64,000 bases of DNA, taken from Tragulus kanchil. Taxonomy: Eukaryota > Chordata > Mammalia > Artiodactyla > Tragulidae. The stretch is taken from assembly GCA_022376925.1 (NCBI GenBank), contig JAIOJX010000025.1, forward strand, positions 182,155,801-182,219,800. Direction: 5' to 3'. Position 1 is the first letter of the stretch. The number at the start of each line of letters is the position of its first letter. The translations under genes were made by a program, and so were the position numbers. Below, in pieces: positions 1 to 11,845 of the stretch. A model generated the notes under the pieces. The model was given only the letters and a program-made list of their open reading frames with translations, made no database searches and was not told the origin of the DNA.

Positions 1-124
1 ATAGAATCATTTTTCTCCATGGCTGTCTGTCTTAACATTTTAATGAATACGACCGCCCTGGTGATCCAGTTGTTAAGAATATGTGTTCCAAGGCAGGGAC
101 ATGGGTTCTTTTAATCTGTACCCC

Positions 125-205
125 CTTTTTTAGATTCCACATAGAAGTGATATCATGTGATGTTGGTCTTTCTGTGTCTGGCTTAGTGAATACTCAATTT
201 CTAAT
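125..205 (-). mobile_element. L1 3' region fragment, antisense
   Basis: AGATTCCACATAGAAGTGAT and TTTCTGTGTCTGGCTTA read as the reverse of the ruminant L1 3' part. It is short and diverged. The first 120 bases of the window are otherwise unremarkable intron. Confidence 0.4.
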
Positions 206-281
206 GGAAACAGAGACTTTAAAATATCTAGGGAGTGGGAGGTGGGAGAGAAGTTCAAGAGGGAAGAGACATATGGATACC

Positions 282-360
282 TATGCCTGACGCAAGTTGA
301 TGTATGGCCGAAACCAAGGCAATATGGTAAAGCAGTTATCCTTCAATTAAAAATAAATAA
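282..360 (+). mobile_element. Ruminant L1 3' tail
   Basis: GATGTATGGCCGAAACCAAG and CAATTAAAAATAAATAA are the typical ruminant L1 3' terminus. The last part recurs at 1454-1496 through duplication 1. Confidence 0.5.
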
Positions 361-382
361 TTTTTTTAAAAGACGGGGCTTT

Positions 383-630
383 GGGCCTTCCCTGGTGGTC
401 CAGTGGGTAAAGAGTCCGTCTTGCCATGCAAGGGGCGCCGGTTTGATCCCTGTCCCGGGAGGATCCCATGTGCTGCGGAGTGGCTGGACCAGTGTGTCCA
501 ATTACGGGCCAGAGCTCTGGGGTGCGTGCGCCCAGAGCCAGTGCTCTGCAATGAAAAGCAACTGCAATGGGAGGCCCACACAAGATGGATGAAAATAAAT
601 AAATTTGTAAAAATAAATAAAAAATAAAAG
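383..630 (+). mobile_element. CHR-type tRNA-derived SINE
   Basis: It begins GGGCCTTCCCTGGTGGTCCA, has the box-B-like GGTTTGATCCCTG and ends in AAATAAATAA. The second copy is at 1512-1759. Confidence 0.8.
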
Positions 631-660
631 AGGTCAAAATTTTAAAAAAAAGAAGAAGAT

Positions 661-912
661 GGGGCTCCCCTGGTGGGTAGAGAGTCTGCCTTGCAATGCA
701 AGGGGCACCGGCTGGATCCCTGTCCCAGGAGGATCCCATGTGCCACAGAGCAGCTGGGCCGGTGTGTCCAGTTGTGACCAGCAGTTTTCTGGAGCACATG
801 CGCCCAGAACTGGTGCTTTGCAGCAAGAGGGGCCTCTGCAATGGGAGGCCCACAAGGGCTGAAGAGTGGAGATTCATAAAAATAAATAAACAGAAAATCA
901 ATAAAAAGAGGC
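661..912 (+). mobile_element. CHR-type tRNA-derived SINE
   Basis: It begins GGGGCTCCCCTGGTGGGTAG, in the same layout as the preceding element, with an A-rich tail. The second copy is at 1790-2041. Confidence 0.78.
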
Positions 913-964
913 CAAAATTAAAAAAAGAAAAAAAAGATGTACGGGGCAGAGTGAAAATGCATGA

Positions 965-1207
<243 letters not shown>

Positions 1208-2093
1208 TGACTTTACTTGAAACTGGTTTGCTTTTTGAAGGGTTTGAAGTGATGCATTTGCAGCATCCTATTTTGACTTTTCTTAAATAATTCATTCTCT
1301 TGCGCATAAAGAGCAAACAGCAGGCATGTTATATAAGATGGAGTCTCCTGCCAGCAAAGAATTCTTTCGTAAATCAGAAAGGAGCTTTCCAGGTAGGAAG
1401 GGTGGAGTTAGCCCTTTATGCCCATATCTAGGTTAGGCCACCCACGATCTGTCTATGGTAAAGCAGTTATCCTTCAATTAAAAATAAATAATTTTTAAAA
1501 GACGGGGCTTTGGGCCTTCCCTGGTGGTCCAGTGGGTAAAGAGTCCGTCTTGCCATGCAAGGGGCGCCGGTTTGATCCCTGTCCCGGGAGGATCCCATGT
1601 GCTGCGGAGTGGCTGGACCAGTGTGTCCAATTACGGGCCAGAGCTCTGGGGTGCGTGCGCCCAGAGCCAGTGCTCTGCAATGAAAAGCAACTGCAATGGG
1701 AGGCCCACACAAGATGGATGAAAATAAATAAATTTGTAAAAATAAATAAAAAATAAAAGAGGTCAAAATTTTAAAAAAAAGAAGAAGATGGGGCTCCCCT
1801 GGTGGGTAGAGAGTCTGCCTTGCAATGCAAGGGGCACCGGCTGGATCCCTGTCCCAGGAGGATCCCATGTGCCACAGAGCAGCTGGGCCGGTGTGTCCAG
1901 TTGTGACCAGCAGTTTTCTGGAGCACATGCGCCCAGAACTGGTGCTTTGCAGCAAGAGGGGCCTCTGCAATGGGAGGCCCACAAGGGCTGAAGAGTGGAG
2001 ATTCATAAAAATAAATAAACAGAAAATCAATAAAAAGAGGCCAAAATTAAAAAAAGAAAAAAAAGATGTACGGGGCAGAGTGAAAATGCATGA

Positions 2094-2336
<243 letters not shown>

Positions 2337-2617
2337 TGACTTTACTTGAAACTGGTTTGCTTTTTGAAGGGTTTGAAGTGATGCATTTGCAGCATCCTAT
2401 TTTGACTTTTCTTAAATAATTCATTCTCTTGCGCATAAAGAGCAAACAGCAGGCATGTTATATAAGATGGAGTCTCCTGCCAGCAAAGAATTCTTTCGTA
2501 AATCAGAAAGGAGCTTTCCAGGTAGGAAGGGTGGAGTTAGCCCTTTATGCCCATATCTAGGTTAGGCACCACGATGGCTTTTTTTCCTGTCTTCTCACGT
2601 GTGTGTGCATACATGCG

Positions 2618-2833
2618 TGCTGTCTCTTCATTTGTGTCCAACTCTCTGCGACTCTGTGGACTGTGGCCCTCCAGGCTCCTCTGTCCGTGGGATTCTCCAG
2701 GCAGGAAGACTGGAGTGGGTTGCCATGCCCTCCTCCAGGGGATCTTCCAGACCCAGGACTCAAACCCACGTCCCTTATGTCTCCTGCATTGGCAGGCGGG
2801 TCCTTTACCACCAGCGCCACCTGGGAAGCTCCC
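2618..2833 (-). mobile_element. Bov-A2/Bov-tA SINE
   Basis: It reads in reverse: GTCCAACTCTCTGCGAC near the start and CCACCTGGGAAGC at the end. It is a full-length ruminant SINE. Confidence 0.85.
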
Positions 2834-3715
2834 TCATCTCACCTGTCCTGCAGGGTTATGGTCCCCATTGTCTCTTTTTTATATCACTGGAGATTTTCTA
2901 TCTTCACAAATCCTCTTCAGGGTATTTTTCTCAACTCTGGCACCACATTGCCTGGCTTGAGGCCTGGCCCTGCTGCTCTTTGCACTCACTGGACCCTCCC
3001 TCCTCTCTGTGTTGGTATTTCTTCATTTGCAAAATAGGCTTACTCAGGGCATCCACCTACTGGGACTGTTGTGCAGATGGTTGAGATAATAATGCACCTC
3101 AGTGAGCCCTGACCGGCTGGGATGGAATCCACACTTGCCTGCCTTCAGGTTTTTTTTTTAACAATGAATGATTACATTTATTAATTACCCTTTTTTTAAA
3201 AAAATCAAATAAATATTGTCTTGGGGAAAAGAAACTACATTAATATTAAAAGAATTGCTAGGCTTTGGTTACGTATTTCCTTAATATCAGATACATTCTT
3301 ACTAAAAGTTCAGATAAATCTATGAACACATAGTGACATTAGAGATTAGAATAATTATTTTTAAATGTTTCCAATTGGGTCAAGATCAAATGACTTTTTA
3401 CTATGAAATCATTTCTCAGCTTTCAACCCATGTCCCTTAAATACCACATCATGGTTTTTGTTTGCTGTATTATCCTTACAATATTATCAAAGCTTACAAC
3501 TTACACGTCTTGTCCAGAACCACGGTTTCCAATATTGTTTAGCTTTAACTTTGTATTTATATGGACTTAATGACGTAATTTGTGCTTTATTACAATCTTT
3601 CAATCCTCAAGGATTTTGGTCTTACTACTTTTTTAGCTGACAAATATTTTGTTCCTGTGACTTGGAGCTTCTGTTGTTGTTTTCTTGTTTTTCTGAGCTA
3701 TATCTGGGTGTACTT
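2834..3715. other. Intron, no recognised element
   Basis: This is AT-rich intron between the SINEs. I see no exon, RNA gene or recognisable repeat, though an old, diverged element cannot be excluded. Confidence 0.5.
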
Positions 3716-4095
3716 AGGCTTCCCTGGTGGCTCAGACAGGAAAGATTCTGCCTACCAGTGCAGGAGGCCTGGGTTTGATCCCTGGGTAAGGAAGGTCCTT
3801 TGGAGAAAGGAATGGCAGCCCATTCCACTATTCTTTTTTTTTTTGAAACTTTTATTTTACTTTTAACTTTTACAGAGTTTTGTTGTTTACAGATATGTAT
3901 GTTCTCAGATTAGTCATATGTATATCCCCCCCTTCCCACTCCTCCCGACCGTCATACAGCACCCCTGAAGGATCTGCTTTTCTCACAGAGCAATTCCACT
4001 ATTCTTGCCTGGAGAATTCCATGGACAGAGGAGCCAAGCCAGCTACAGTCCATGGTGTTGCAAAGAGTCAGACATGACTTAACGACTAACACATA
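3716..4095 (+). mobile_element. Bov-A2/Bov-tA SINE split by an L1 piece
   Basis: The SINE head AGGCTTCCCTGGTGGCTCAG runs to 3835 and its second half resumes at 3993 (TTGCCTGGAGAATTCCATGG). The split is caused by a later insertion flanked by a 14-base duplicated target. Confidence 0.87.
3836..3992 (-). mobile_element. Truncated L1 3' end inserted in a SINE
   Basis: This 157-base insert starts with a T run (reverse poly-A) and has the ruminant L1 3' signature (ACAGAGTTTTGTTGTTTACA). ATTCCACTATTCTT flanks it on both sides (3822-3835 and 3993-4006), a classical L1 target-site duplication. Confidence 0.85.
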
Positions 4096-4236
4096 CACAC
4101 ACAATCCAGATTTATTTATTCCTTAAATTCTTATATATTAAGAAAAACCTGTCTGGATTTTCTTGTTCTTTTTTTTTTTCCCCTGCCTTCACGTTGATTA
4201 TATTGCTCTCACTTTCCTGAAGTACCAAGAAAGAAT

Positions 4237-6386
4237 CACTTCCTTCAGAAACTTGTGTAATTAGAAATTTGTAATATTTCAACACTGCTAAAGTAAAACA
4301 GTCTAAGAGGATAAAAATCATCCTATAAAGCTATAGAGATACAGAGTGGGGTGATGACAGAAGACACGGACCCAAATCAGAAACTCAGCAGAGTCTCGGC
4401 GTCCCACGAGGTCGTGGCTCAGGGCAGCTCCCTTGACTGTCCTGAGGCTGTTTCCTTAATTAAAAAACCATCATCGTCATCATCTCTACCTCAGATGACT
4501 ATTGTGAGCATTGAGATGATGTGTGGATTTGCCATTTTTTAGACTGTGAATTTCTATAAAATATATGGTTAACACTGACAAATATTAATGAGTGGCTACT
4601 CTGAACAAAAATGTGACTCTTGGAGTGGATTTACAAAATAAGCATAAACCCACGTCCCACTCCATGAGGGATTTATTATCTGTTTGCTTATGTGACAAAG
4701 ACATGATCAAATCAGTGGTCCAGACAGTTTCTCTCTCCATCCATCCATCCACTTCAACATGAAACACTGATATAATGAAGCACACATTTATGGCCTAAAA
4801 CTAGAAAATAGAAGAGTCATTCCTGTGGATCTTGAGGGAGCCGATTAGTCTTCTCTGTCTCCACTAGAAGTTCTGAGCTGATTGGGAAATGCACAGGAAG
4901 CAGAGAAGGACGCAGATCTGTTACAACTAACGGTGAGGCTAGAAAGCTGAATGCAACTTGGACCCAAGATCGACTGTGCTCTCTGCTCCATCACCCATAA
5001 CCAATGGCCCCCGTGGAGCGATTTTACCACGGAGAGTGCCTGCAGAGAACCCGCGCGGACAGGGAGCAGGCTCTCAGGGGAGGGCAGAGTAGGGGCAGCT
5101 AGAGGCCACCAGGTGCTCTGTCCACCAAAAAACTGGGAACAGCGGATCTCGGGCTCCAGCTAGATCTCTAGTCAGACATAGCCTCCCTTCTCTTCTGGGA
5201 AGGAGCTGGTGGAGAGAGCCCAGAGGGTTTCTTCCCAATACTTTTGAGAGGGGAGAGTTTCCTATCTTTGGGCAGAAATAGGAAAGCAGGGGAAGATAAG
5301 AGTTCCACCCAAAAACACTTCCTTCAGAAACTTGTGTAATTAGAAATTTGTAATATTTCAACACTGCTAAAGTAAAACAGTCTAAGAGGATAAAAATCAT
5401 CCTATAAAGCTATAGAGATACAGAGTGGGGTGATGACAGAAGACACGGACCCAAATCAGAAACTCAGCAGAGTCTCGGCGTCCCACGAGGTCGTGGCTCA
5501 GGGCAGCTCCCTTGACTGTCCTGAGGCTGTTTCCTTAATTAAAAAACCATCATCGCATCATCTCTACCTCAGATGACTATTGTGAGCATTGAGATGATGT
5601 GTGGATTTGCCATTTTTTAGACTGTGAATTTCTATAAAATATATGGTTAACACTGACAAATATTAATGAGTGGCTACTCTGAACAAAAATGTGACTCTTG
5701 GAGTGGATTTACAAAATAAGCATAAACCCACGTCCCACTCCATGAGGGATTTATTATCTGTTTGCTTATGTGACAAAGACATGATCAAATCAGTGGTCCA
5801 GACAGTTTCTCTCTCCATCCATCCATCCACTTCAACATGAAACACTGATATAATGAAGCACACATTTATGGCCTAAAACTAGAAAATAGAAGAGTCATTC
5901 CTGTGGATCTTGAGGGAGCCGATTAGTCTTCTCTGTCTCCACTAGAAGTTCTGAGCTGATTGGGAAATGCACAGGAAGCAGAGAAGGACGCAGATCTGTT
6001 ACAACTAACGGTGAGGCTAGAAAGCTGAATGCAACTTGGACCCAAGATCGACTGTGCTCTCTGCTCCATCACCCATAACCAATGGCCCCCGTGGAGCGAT
6101 TTTACCACGGAGAGTGCCTGCAGAGAACCCGCGCGGACAGGGAGCAGGCTCTCAGGGGAGGGCAGAGTAGGGGCAGCTAGAGGCCACCAGGTGCTCTGTC
6201 CACCAAAAAACTGGGAACAGCGGATCTCGGGCTCCAGCTAGATCTCTAGTCAGACATAGCCTCCCTTCTCTTCTGGGAAGGAGCTGGTGGAGAGAGCCCA
6301 GAGGGTTTCTTCCCAATACTTTTGAGAGGGGAGAGTTTCCTATCTTTGGGCAGAAATAGGAAAGCAGGGGAAGATAAGAGTTCCAC
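4237..6386. repeat. Direct tandem duplication 2 (units 4237-5309 and 5316-6386)
   Basis: The units start CACTTCCTTCAGAAAC and end AGAGTTCCAC, at an offset of 1079 then 1078 bp. One difference is CATCGTCATC against CATCGCATC. They hold intron only, including a CCAT run and no recognised exon. Confidence 0.92.
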
Positions 6387-6562
6387 AAAGAGGGGCTGGT
6401 CATTCTGCATGACCCAGCAAAAAAGTGAGAAAAAGGAGAGATCTAAAGGGACTGAAGTCTTCCGAGGTCGTTTTGTACAGGGTTAGGCTTCAAACGTAGC
6501 AAAGCATGGGAATGTGCCAGGCTTCTGCCGTTGAAAGAAGCAAAGGTGATATTAAAGGAGCT

Positions 6563-6754
6563 GTTGTTTAGTTGCTCAGTCATGTCTGATTTTGTTGGAA
6601 CCCCATGGATGTGCAGTCCATGGGGTTTCCCAGGCAAGAATACTGAAATGGGTTGCCATTTCCTCCTCCAAGGGATCTTCCTGACCCAGGGATCAAACCC
6701 GTGTCTCTTGCATTGGCAGGCAGATCCTTTACCACTGAACCACCAGGGAAGCCT
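6563..6754 (-). mobile_element. Bov-A2/Bov-tA SINE
   Basis: It reads in reverse, from GTTGTTTAGTTGCTCAGTC to CCACCAGGGAAGCC. It lies just past duplication 2. Confidence 0.85.
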
Positions 6755-6765
6755 TATATGATGCC

Positions 6766-6940
6766 TCTGCTCAGTCACTTCAGTTGTGTCCAACTCTTTG
6801 CGACCCTATGAACGTAGACTGCCAGGCTCCTCAGTCCATGAGATTCTCCAGGCAAGAAAACTGGACAGGGTTACCATGCCCTCCCTCAGAGGATGTTCCC
6901 AACCCAGGGATTGAACCCAGACCTGCAGAATGCCAACCGG
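6766..6940 (-). mobile_element. Bov-A2/Bov-tA SINE, head missing
   Basis: GTGTCCAACTCTTTGCGACC and CCAACCCAGGGATTGAACCC mark a second SINE in reverse. The tRNA-like head end is lost. Confidence 0.8.
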
Positions 6941-6954
6941 ACCTTTTTCTTCAG

Positions 6955-7080
6955 TCCTCTATTTCTATAATAAAGAGTTAGAGGCACAGAGATGCACAGT
7001 GACTTGTCCAAGGCTCCAGAGCAAGTTAGAGGTGGAGCCGGTGCTAGCAGCCAGGGATTCTGTCCCCAGTTCAGCTTCTT
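6955..7080 (-). mobile_element. MIR-like fragment
   Basis: GTGACTTGTCCAAGGCTCC and the surrounding words match the reversed MIR core (the AAGTTACTTAACC region). It is old and diverged. Confidence 0.5.
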
Positions 7081-8035
7081 TACATAATACCCTGAAGAGG
7101 TTAAATGAAGAGATTCCTGCACGTGCTACCCGCAGAAGGATGGGAGCTTCACATCCAACTGACTAGAGCAGTTGTGGTTCCATTTAACCTCGTATCTTGT
7201 AAATAATACAAGGGGCCACATGGTCTTTTCCAGATAACATACATAGCTTCCAGAAGCTCCTCTCTGCAAAGGGGAGGATCGAGTGAAGGGTGAAACCCTG
7301 CCTCCTGATTGTAGCCAGTGTCCATGACAAGGAGAGAGCATGAAGACACAAACTCCGAAAGGTCTCGTCCCCAGTTTGGAGCTCCCAACCTACAAAACTA
7401 GATTCTGCCAAGAGCAGCAGTGATCAACAGAGTCTCTTGATGAGTTTAAGGAAGAAAAACAGAGGTTGATATGACACACTGTCCGCCACGTGCTCCAGTA
7501 AAGTCCCAGTGGAAATTTCCACTCCTGTTTTCTACACGCTCAGCTGCCCCACCTCCCTCTTGCTCTGTGACTTTGCAGGCTGACTTTTCTTCTTCTCAGA
7601 AAAACTAGGTGCCAGCAGGAAGCTCGGCTCAGAGAGTGAGCCTCTGGCTGTTGTCTGCAAACTAACATCTTGTCCACGTGGAGAGTGTATCTATGATCCA
7701 AATCATGAGCAGTCTGGACTAGAATCTATGCTTTCTGATTAAGAGAATTTCAGGGTCACCAGCTGCAAAACCCAAGAGTTCCAGGAAATGAGATAGTCCC
7801 ATAACAAAGATGAGGGCTATGATTCAATAGAGATAAACGCTAAAAGACCTAGGAAAGCAAGATGGAAGTGGTGGTCAGAAAAGGGAGGGCCCCGAAAGCT
7901 CCAGGGAACTGAGGCTGGAGCATGGTCCTCCTCGCTTGATCCGGGTAGAGGGGACCTGGCTTTCATGATGCACACTAGATCCGTGACTAGGCGGTGCTGA
8001 GCTCTGTTCCGCCTGCCCTCTGCTCTCCCTGGCAG
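7081..8035. other. Intron before exon B, nothing recognised
   Basis: No repeat family, exon or RNA gene was recognised up to the acceptor of exon B. The open frames here are short and show no conserved protein. Confidence 0.5.
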
Positions 8036-8245
8036 GCAGTAAAATACATCCACAGAAGCCAGCATAGGATTGGATCCGGGGACTCTCCTGGACATTTCCA
8101 ACTGGATATCGACATTTCGGGGTTGATCTTCACGCACCACCCCTGTTTCAGCCGAGAGCACGTGTTGGCCGCCAAGCTGGCCCAGCTGTATGACCAGTAC
8201 CTTGCAAGACACCAGAGAAACAAGGCAAAATTTCTCACTGATAAG
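8036..8245 (+). CDS. CC2D2A: CC2D2A exon B
   Basis: This 210-bp exon (phase 0 to 0, 70 codons) lies between acceptor CTCCCTGGCAG and donor AAG/gtagct. It encodes [10 protein letters not shown], the well-conserved [18 protein letters not shown] and then a helix [20 protein letters not shown] ending in KAKFLTDK. This segment is nearly unchanged among mammals and marks the gene unambiguously. The last 21 bases of the exon are repeated at 9333-9353, because a duplication begins inside the exon. Confidence 0.97.
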
Positions 8246-9011
8246 GTAGCTGTAATCTCTTGCATGCTGGTTGTCAATGGGGTTGGTTCTCCTGAGAAGC
8301 CCAAATAGTACAAATGCCTTTTAGCGCCAAATTCTCCTTCCTGTTCCCTCTGTCTAGGATGTTATGTGTTGTCCTACCTAGAAGCACAAGAGTCTCTGAC
8401 AATGTCCACTTAATGTGTGCAAATCCAGTGACACCCACGTGGCTTAGAGAACAATTTTTGCAAGCAGAGTGAGGGATGTCCCCCACCGTGAGCGGGTATC
8501 AGGTGGAAGATTACGAGACCATGTCTTGTCTACATGATCTCAGAGGCTGAGGTCGTTCACGGCTTGAGACTTTCTCTCTCCTTGGAGACATTCTCATTGT
8601 TACATGTTAATTTCCCCTAGCATGGTGCCTAAATAAAAGCCACTTCCTTCAACTGATGCTCAAGGAAATGGCTGTCCATGTTGAATTTACTTTTAATGTG
8701 ACACTGTCCTTGAAATTTTCATAGGTGGTCTTGCTCATAGGCAATTTTAGTCTTCTGCCCTGACTTTAAAAACTTAATGCCCAAATGAGAGATAACTCCA
8801 CAATACACCAATACACCTCTTATGAGCCTGTAATTTTATGTTCTATATCGCAAAAATACCATTCTGGGTCCACATTTCAGAAAGACTCCTTCTCCCTTAA
8901 AAGGACACTTGCTTCTGAGACACTCGCGTAAAAGAAGCCCCTGCCATGAGCCGCTGGCCCTGGACCACAGATCAAGGATGGACACACACAGTTCAAAAGC
9001 GAGGGGGCATG

Positions 9012-9098
9012 GCTGATTCGTGTGGATGTTTGGCAGAGACCAACCCAGTGCTGTAAAGCAATTATTTTCCAATTAAAAATAAATAAATTAAAAAAAAT
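9012..9098 (+). mobile_element. Ruminant L1 3' tail
   Basis: GCTGATTCGTGTGGATGTTT and CCAATTAAAAATAAATAAAT form the L1 terminus. The copy is at 10119-10205. Confidence 0.65.
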
Positions 9099-9284
9099 AA
9101 AGACCAGAAGCAGTCTGTCTGTCAAAGTTCACCTCGGTGAAGCATGGAGACCTCCGGGGCTTCCACATCCTGCTTCAGGTTGCTGGCATCGTTTTGCCCT
9201 GGAGCAGTGGGTGGGTCCAAGCACGTCACCTGTAGTGAGGAGTAGAGCTTCAGACTCTAAACGTGTATCCACATCTTTTTTAAG

Positions 9285-9321
9285 CTCCAGGCTCTAAAAA
9301 TGGCTGTTCAGATGGGCCTTT
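9285..9321 (+). pseudogene. CC2D2A: Truncated copy of CC2D2A exon C (5' part)
   Basis: The acceptor TCTTTTTTAAG and the first 36 or so bases of exon C (CTCCAGGCTCTAAAAATGGC...) appear here, then the exon is cut by the duplication junction. It differs from the full exon by AAA for AGA in the fifth codon and by the final bases before the junction. It has no donor and cannot be a real exon. Confidence 0.85.
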
Positions 9322-9332
9322 AGCCCAAAAAA

Positions 9333-9353
9333 GCAAAATTTCTCACTGATAAG
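9333..9353 (+). pseudogene. CC2D2A: Truncated copy of CC2D2A exon B (3' end)
   Basis: The last 21 bases of exon B and its donor (ACTGATAAG/gtagctg) are repeated, with no acceptor before them. This marks the left edge of the second unit of the duplication 8225-10428, and puts a piece of exon B after a piece of exon C. Confidence 0.87.
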
Positions 9354-10391
9354 GTAGCTGTAATCTCTTGCATGCTGGTTGTCAATGGGGTTGGTTCTCC
9401 TGAGAAGCCCAAATAGTACAAATGCCTTAGCGCCAAATTGTCCTTCCTGTTCCCTCTGTCTAGGATGTTATGTGTTGTCCTGCCTAGAAGCACAGGAGGC
9501 TCTCACAATGTCCACTTGATGTGGGCAAGTCCAGTGACACCCACGTGGCTTAGAGAAAAATTTTTTGCAAGCAGAGTGAGGGATGTCCCCCACCGTGAGC
9601 GGGTATCAGGTGGAAGATTACGAGACCATGTCTTGTCTACATGATCTCAGAGGCTGAGGTCGTTCACGGCTTGAGACTTTCTCTCTCCTTGGAGACATTC
9701 TCATTGTTACATGTTAATTTCCCCTAGCATGGTGCCTAAATAAAAGCCACTTCCTTCAACTGATGCTCAAGGAAATGGCTGTCCATGTTGAATTTACTTT
9801 TAATGTGACACTGTCCTTGAAATTTTCATAGGTGGTCTTGCTCATAGGCAATTTTAGTCTTCTGCCCTGACTTTAAAAACTTAATGCCCAAATGAGAGAT
9901 AACTCCACAATACACCAATACACCTCTTATGAGCCTGTAATTTTATGTTCTATATCGCAAAAATACCATTCTGGGTCCACATTTCAGAAAGACTCCTTCT
10001 CCCTTAAAAGGACACTTGCTTCTGAGACACTCGCGTAAAAGAAGCCCCTGCCATGAGCCGCTGGCCCTGGACCACAGATCAAGGATGGACACACACAGTT
10101 CAAAAGCGAGGGGGCATGGCTGATTCGTGTGGATGTTTGGCAGAGACCAACCCAGTGCTGTAAAGCAATTATTTTCCAATTAAAAATAAATAAATTAAAA
10201 AAAATAAAGACCAGAAGCAGTCTGTCTGTCAAAGTTCACCTCGGTGAAGCATGGAGACCTCCGGGGCTTCCACATCCTGCTTCAGGTTGCTGGCATCGTT
10301 TTGCCCTGGAGCAGTGGGTGGGTCCAAGCACGTCACCTGTAGTGAGGAGTAGAGCTTCAGACTCTAAACGTGTATCCACATCTTTTTTAAG

Positions 10392-10498
10392 CTCCAGGCT
10401 CTAAGAATGGCTGTTCAGATGGGCCTTAATCCGGAAAAAACTTCCAAGTCTCTTGAAACGACCCAAAAAGCCATCAATGAGTATAAATCTGAGATTCG
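10392..10498 (+). CDS. CC2D2A: CC2D2A exon C
   Basis: This 107-bp exon (phase 0 to 2) runs from acceptor TCTTTTTTAAG to donor ATTCG/gtgagt. It encodes [20 protein letters not shown] followed by [15 protein letters not shown] and the first two bases of an Arg codon completed by exon D. It opens the coiled-coil part of the protein. Relative to the human sequence it carries several conservative changes (human has Asn at the Met of LRM). The first 36 bases also occur at 9285-9321 because of a duplication. Confidence 0.96.
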
Positions 10499-10610
10499 GT
10501 GAGTAACACCTATGATTAAAACTATTGTTTGTTTTTTTTTTTTTTCCTGGACTTGTTGAGAGTTTATTTTTTCAGTTTTCCTGAATGCGTTGTGTCCATT
10601 ATAGCCAAAC

Positions 10611-10813
10611 GGGCTTTGCAGGTCAAGAATCCGGCTGCAATGCGGGGTCTCCAGGTTTGATCCCAGAGTGGCGAAGATCCCCTGGAGACGAAAATGGCGA
10701 CCCACTCCAGTGTTGTTGCCTGGAGAACCCCATACGGACCAAGGAGCCTAGCAGGCTCCAGTGTGTGGGGTCGCAAAGAGTTGGACAGGACTGAGTGACT
10801 AGCACTTTCACTT
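10611..10813 (+). mobile_element. Bov-A2/Bov-tA SINE
   Basis: It runs from GGGCTTTGCAGGTCAAGAAT to AGAGTTGGACAGGACTGAGT; the head is slightly damaged. Confidence 0.82.
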
Positions 10814-11138
10814 TCAAATGAAAAAAAAGAAAAGAGAGAGAGAGATATTCATCGTATTAACACCAAATTTGAAACCCAGTAAAAGAATGGAGCCAAATGA
10901 AAAGGGGAGGTTTGGGGAAAATGGTTGAAGGGGGAGACGAATATGGTAACGTGCGCCCTCTGCTGGCGTAAACAAATATTGCTACAGCCACGCCTTCCAA
11001 GAGTGACTTGTCCAGAAATGAACAAAGAGATGAGCCCTGCGGTTCTCCTTCAGACATTCCAAGCGGTGTGCTCCAAGGAGCTGCGGGCACCTGTGCACTG
11101 GTGACATGTGCAAGGGTTCCACACATCACTTACAAGAG

Positions 11139-11183
11139 TTCAGTCCAGTCGCTCAGTCGTGTCCAACTCTCTGTGACCCCACG
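11139..11183 (-). mobile_element. Bov-A2 end fragment
   Basis: CCAGTCGCTCAGTCGTGTCC followed by CTCTGTGACCCCAC, about 45 bases only. Confidence 0.65.
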
Positions 11184-11622
11184 GTGAGTAAGAAGCTAGA
11201 AATAAATCCCGCCCACGCCAGAATGAACCCATCTGCTTTAGTCTTACAGTGAATGTCCATACTAAGGGGCTGAAGGCGACCTGAGGGTGTCATGGATAAA
11301 ACAGTGTTGCAGGGAAAAATCCAGCTGTAAGAAGACAGTCGCTGTGTGACACAGGCCATACAGCCCAAAGACCCTGTGAAATAGTCCTCCTGCCTTCCAG
11401 ATACACACAGGTTTGTGTCACATAGGAACAGAAAAGACACACAGCGCCAGTTTACTCTTCCAGGAAGGGAAAGGAGGGGATGGAGTGGAGAGGCCGGCCA
11501 GTGTAACGCTAGCATTGCAAAAGCAAAAACTCCCAAGTACACAATCACAGAAAGCTCAAACGGCAGCATTTTTCAGAAAGGAAGTACTTTAACTTCTTAA
11601 CGTTTCATTTCCCGTTGGAGTA

Positions 11623-11845
11623 AAGGCTTCTTGGGTGGCTCAGTGGTCAAGAATCCGCCTGCCCATGCAGGAGCCATGGGAGACACCGGTGCAATTCCTG
11701 GGTCGGGAAGATCCCCTGGAGTAAGAAATGACACCCAACTCCAGCAGTCCTGCCTGGAGAATTCCACGGACAGAGGAGCCTGGTCAGCTACTGTCCATGG
11801 GGCTGCAAAGAGTGAGACACCACTGAGTGACCGCAGGCACACCTG
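11623..11845 (+). mobile_element. Bov-A2/Bov-tA SINE
   Basis: It begins AAGGCTTCTTGGGTGGCTCA and ends GAGTGAGACACCACTGAGTG. It is complete. Confidence 0.84.

Larger units (their letters stand above)
8225..10428. repeat. Direct tandem duplication 3 (units 8225-9321 and 9333-10428)
   Basis: Each unit runs from the last bases of exon B to the first 36 bases of exon C, at an offset of 1107-1108 bp. Several substitutions lie at 9420-9560, near the left end of the second unit, compared with 8313-8452. An 11-base filler separates the units. Confidence 0.92.

Noticed and set aside
383..912. Possible tRNA genes from box-B-like GGTTCGATCCC words
   Set aside because: These words belong to tRNA-derived SINE heads, repeated through the window; no intact cloverleaf was seen.
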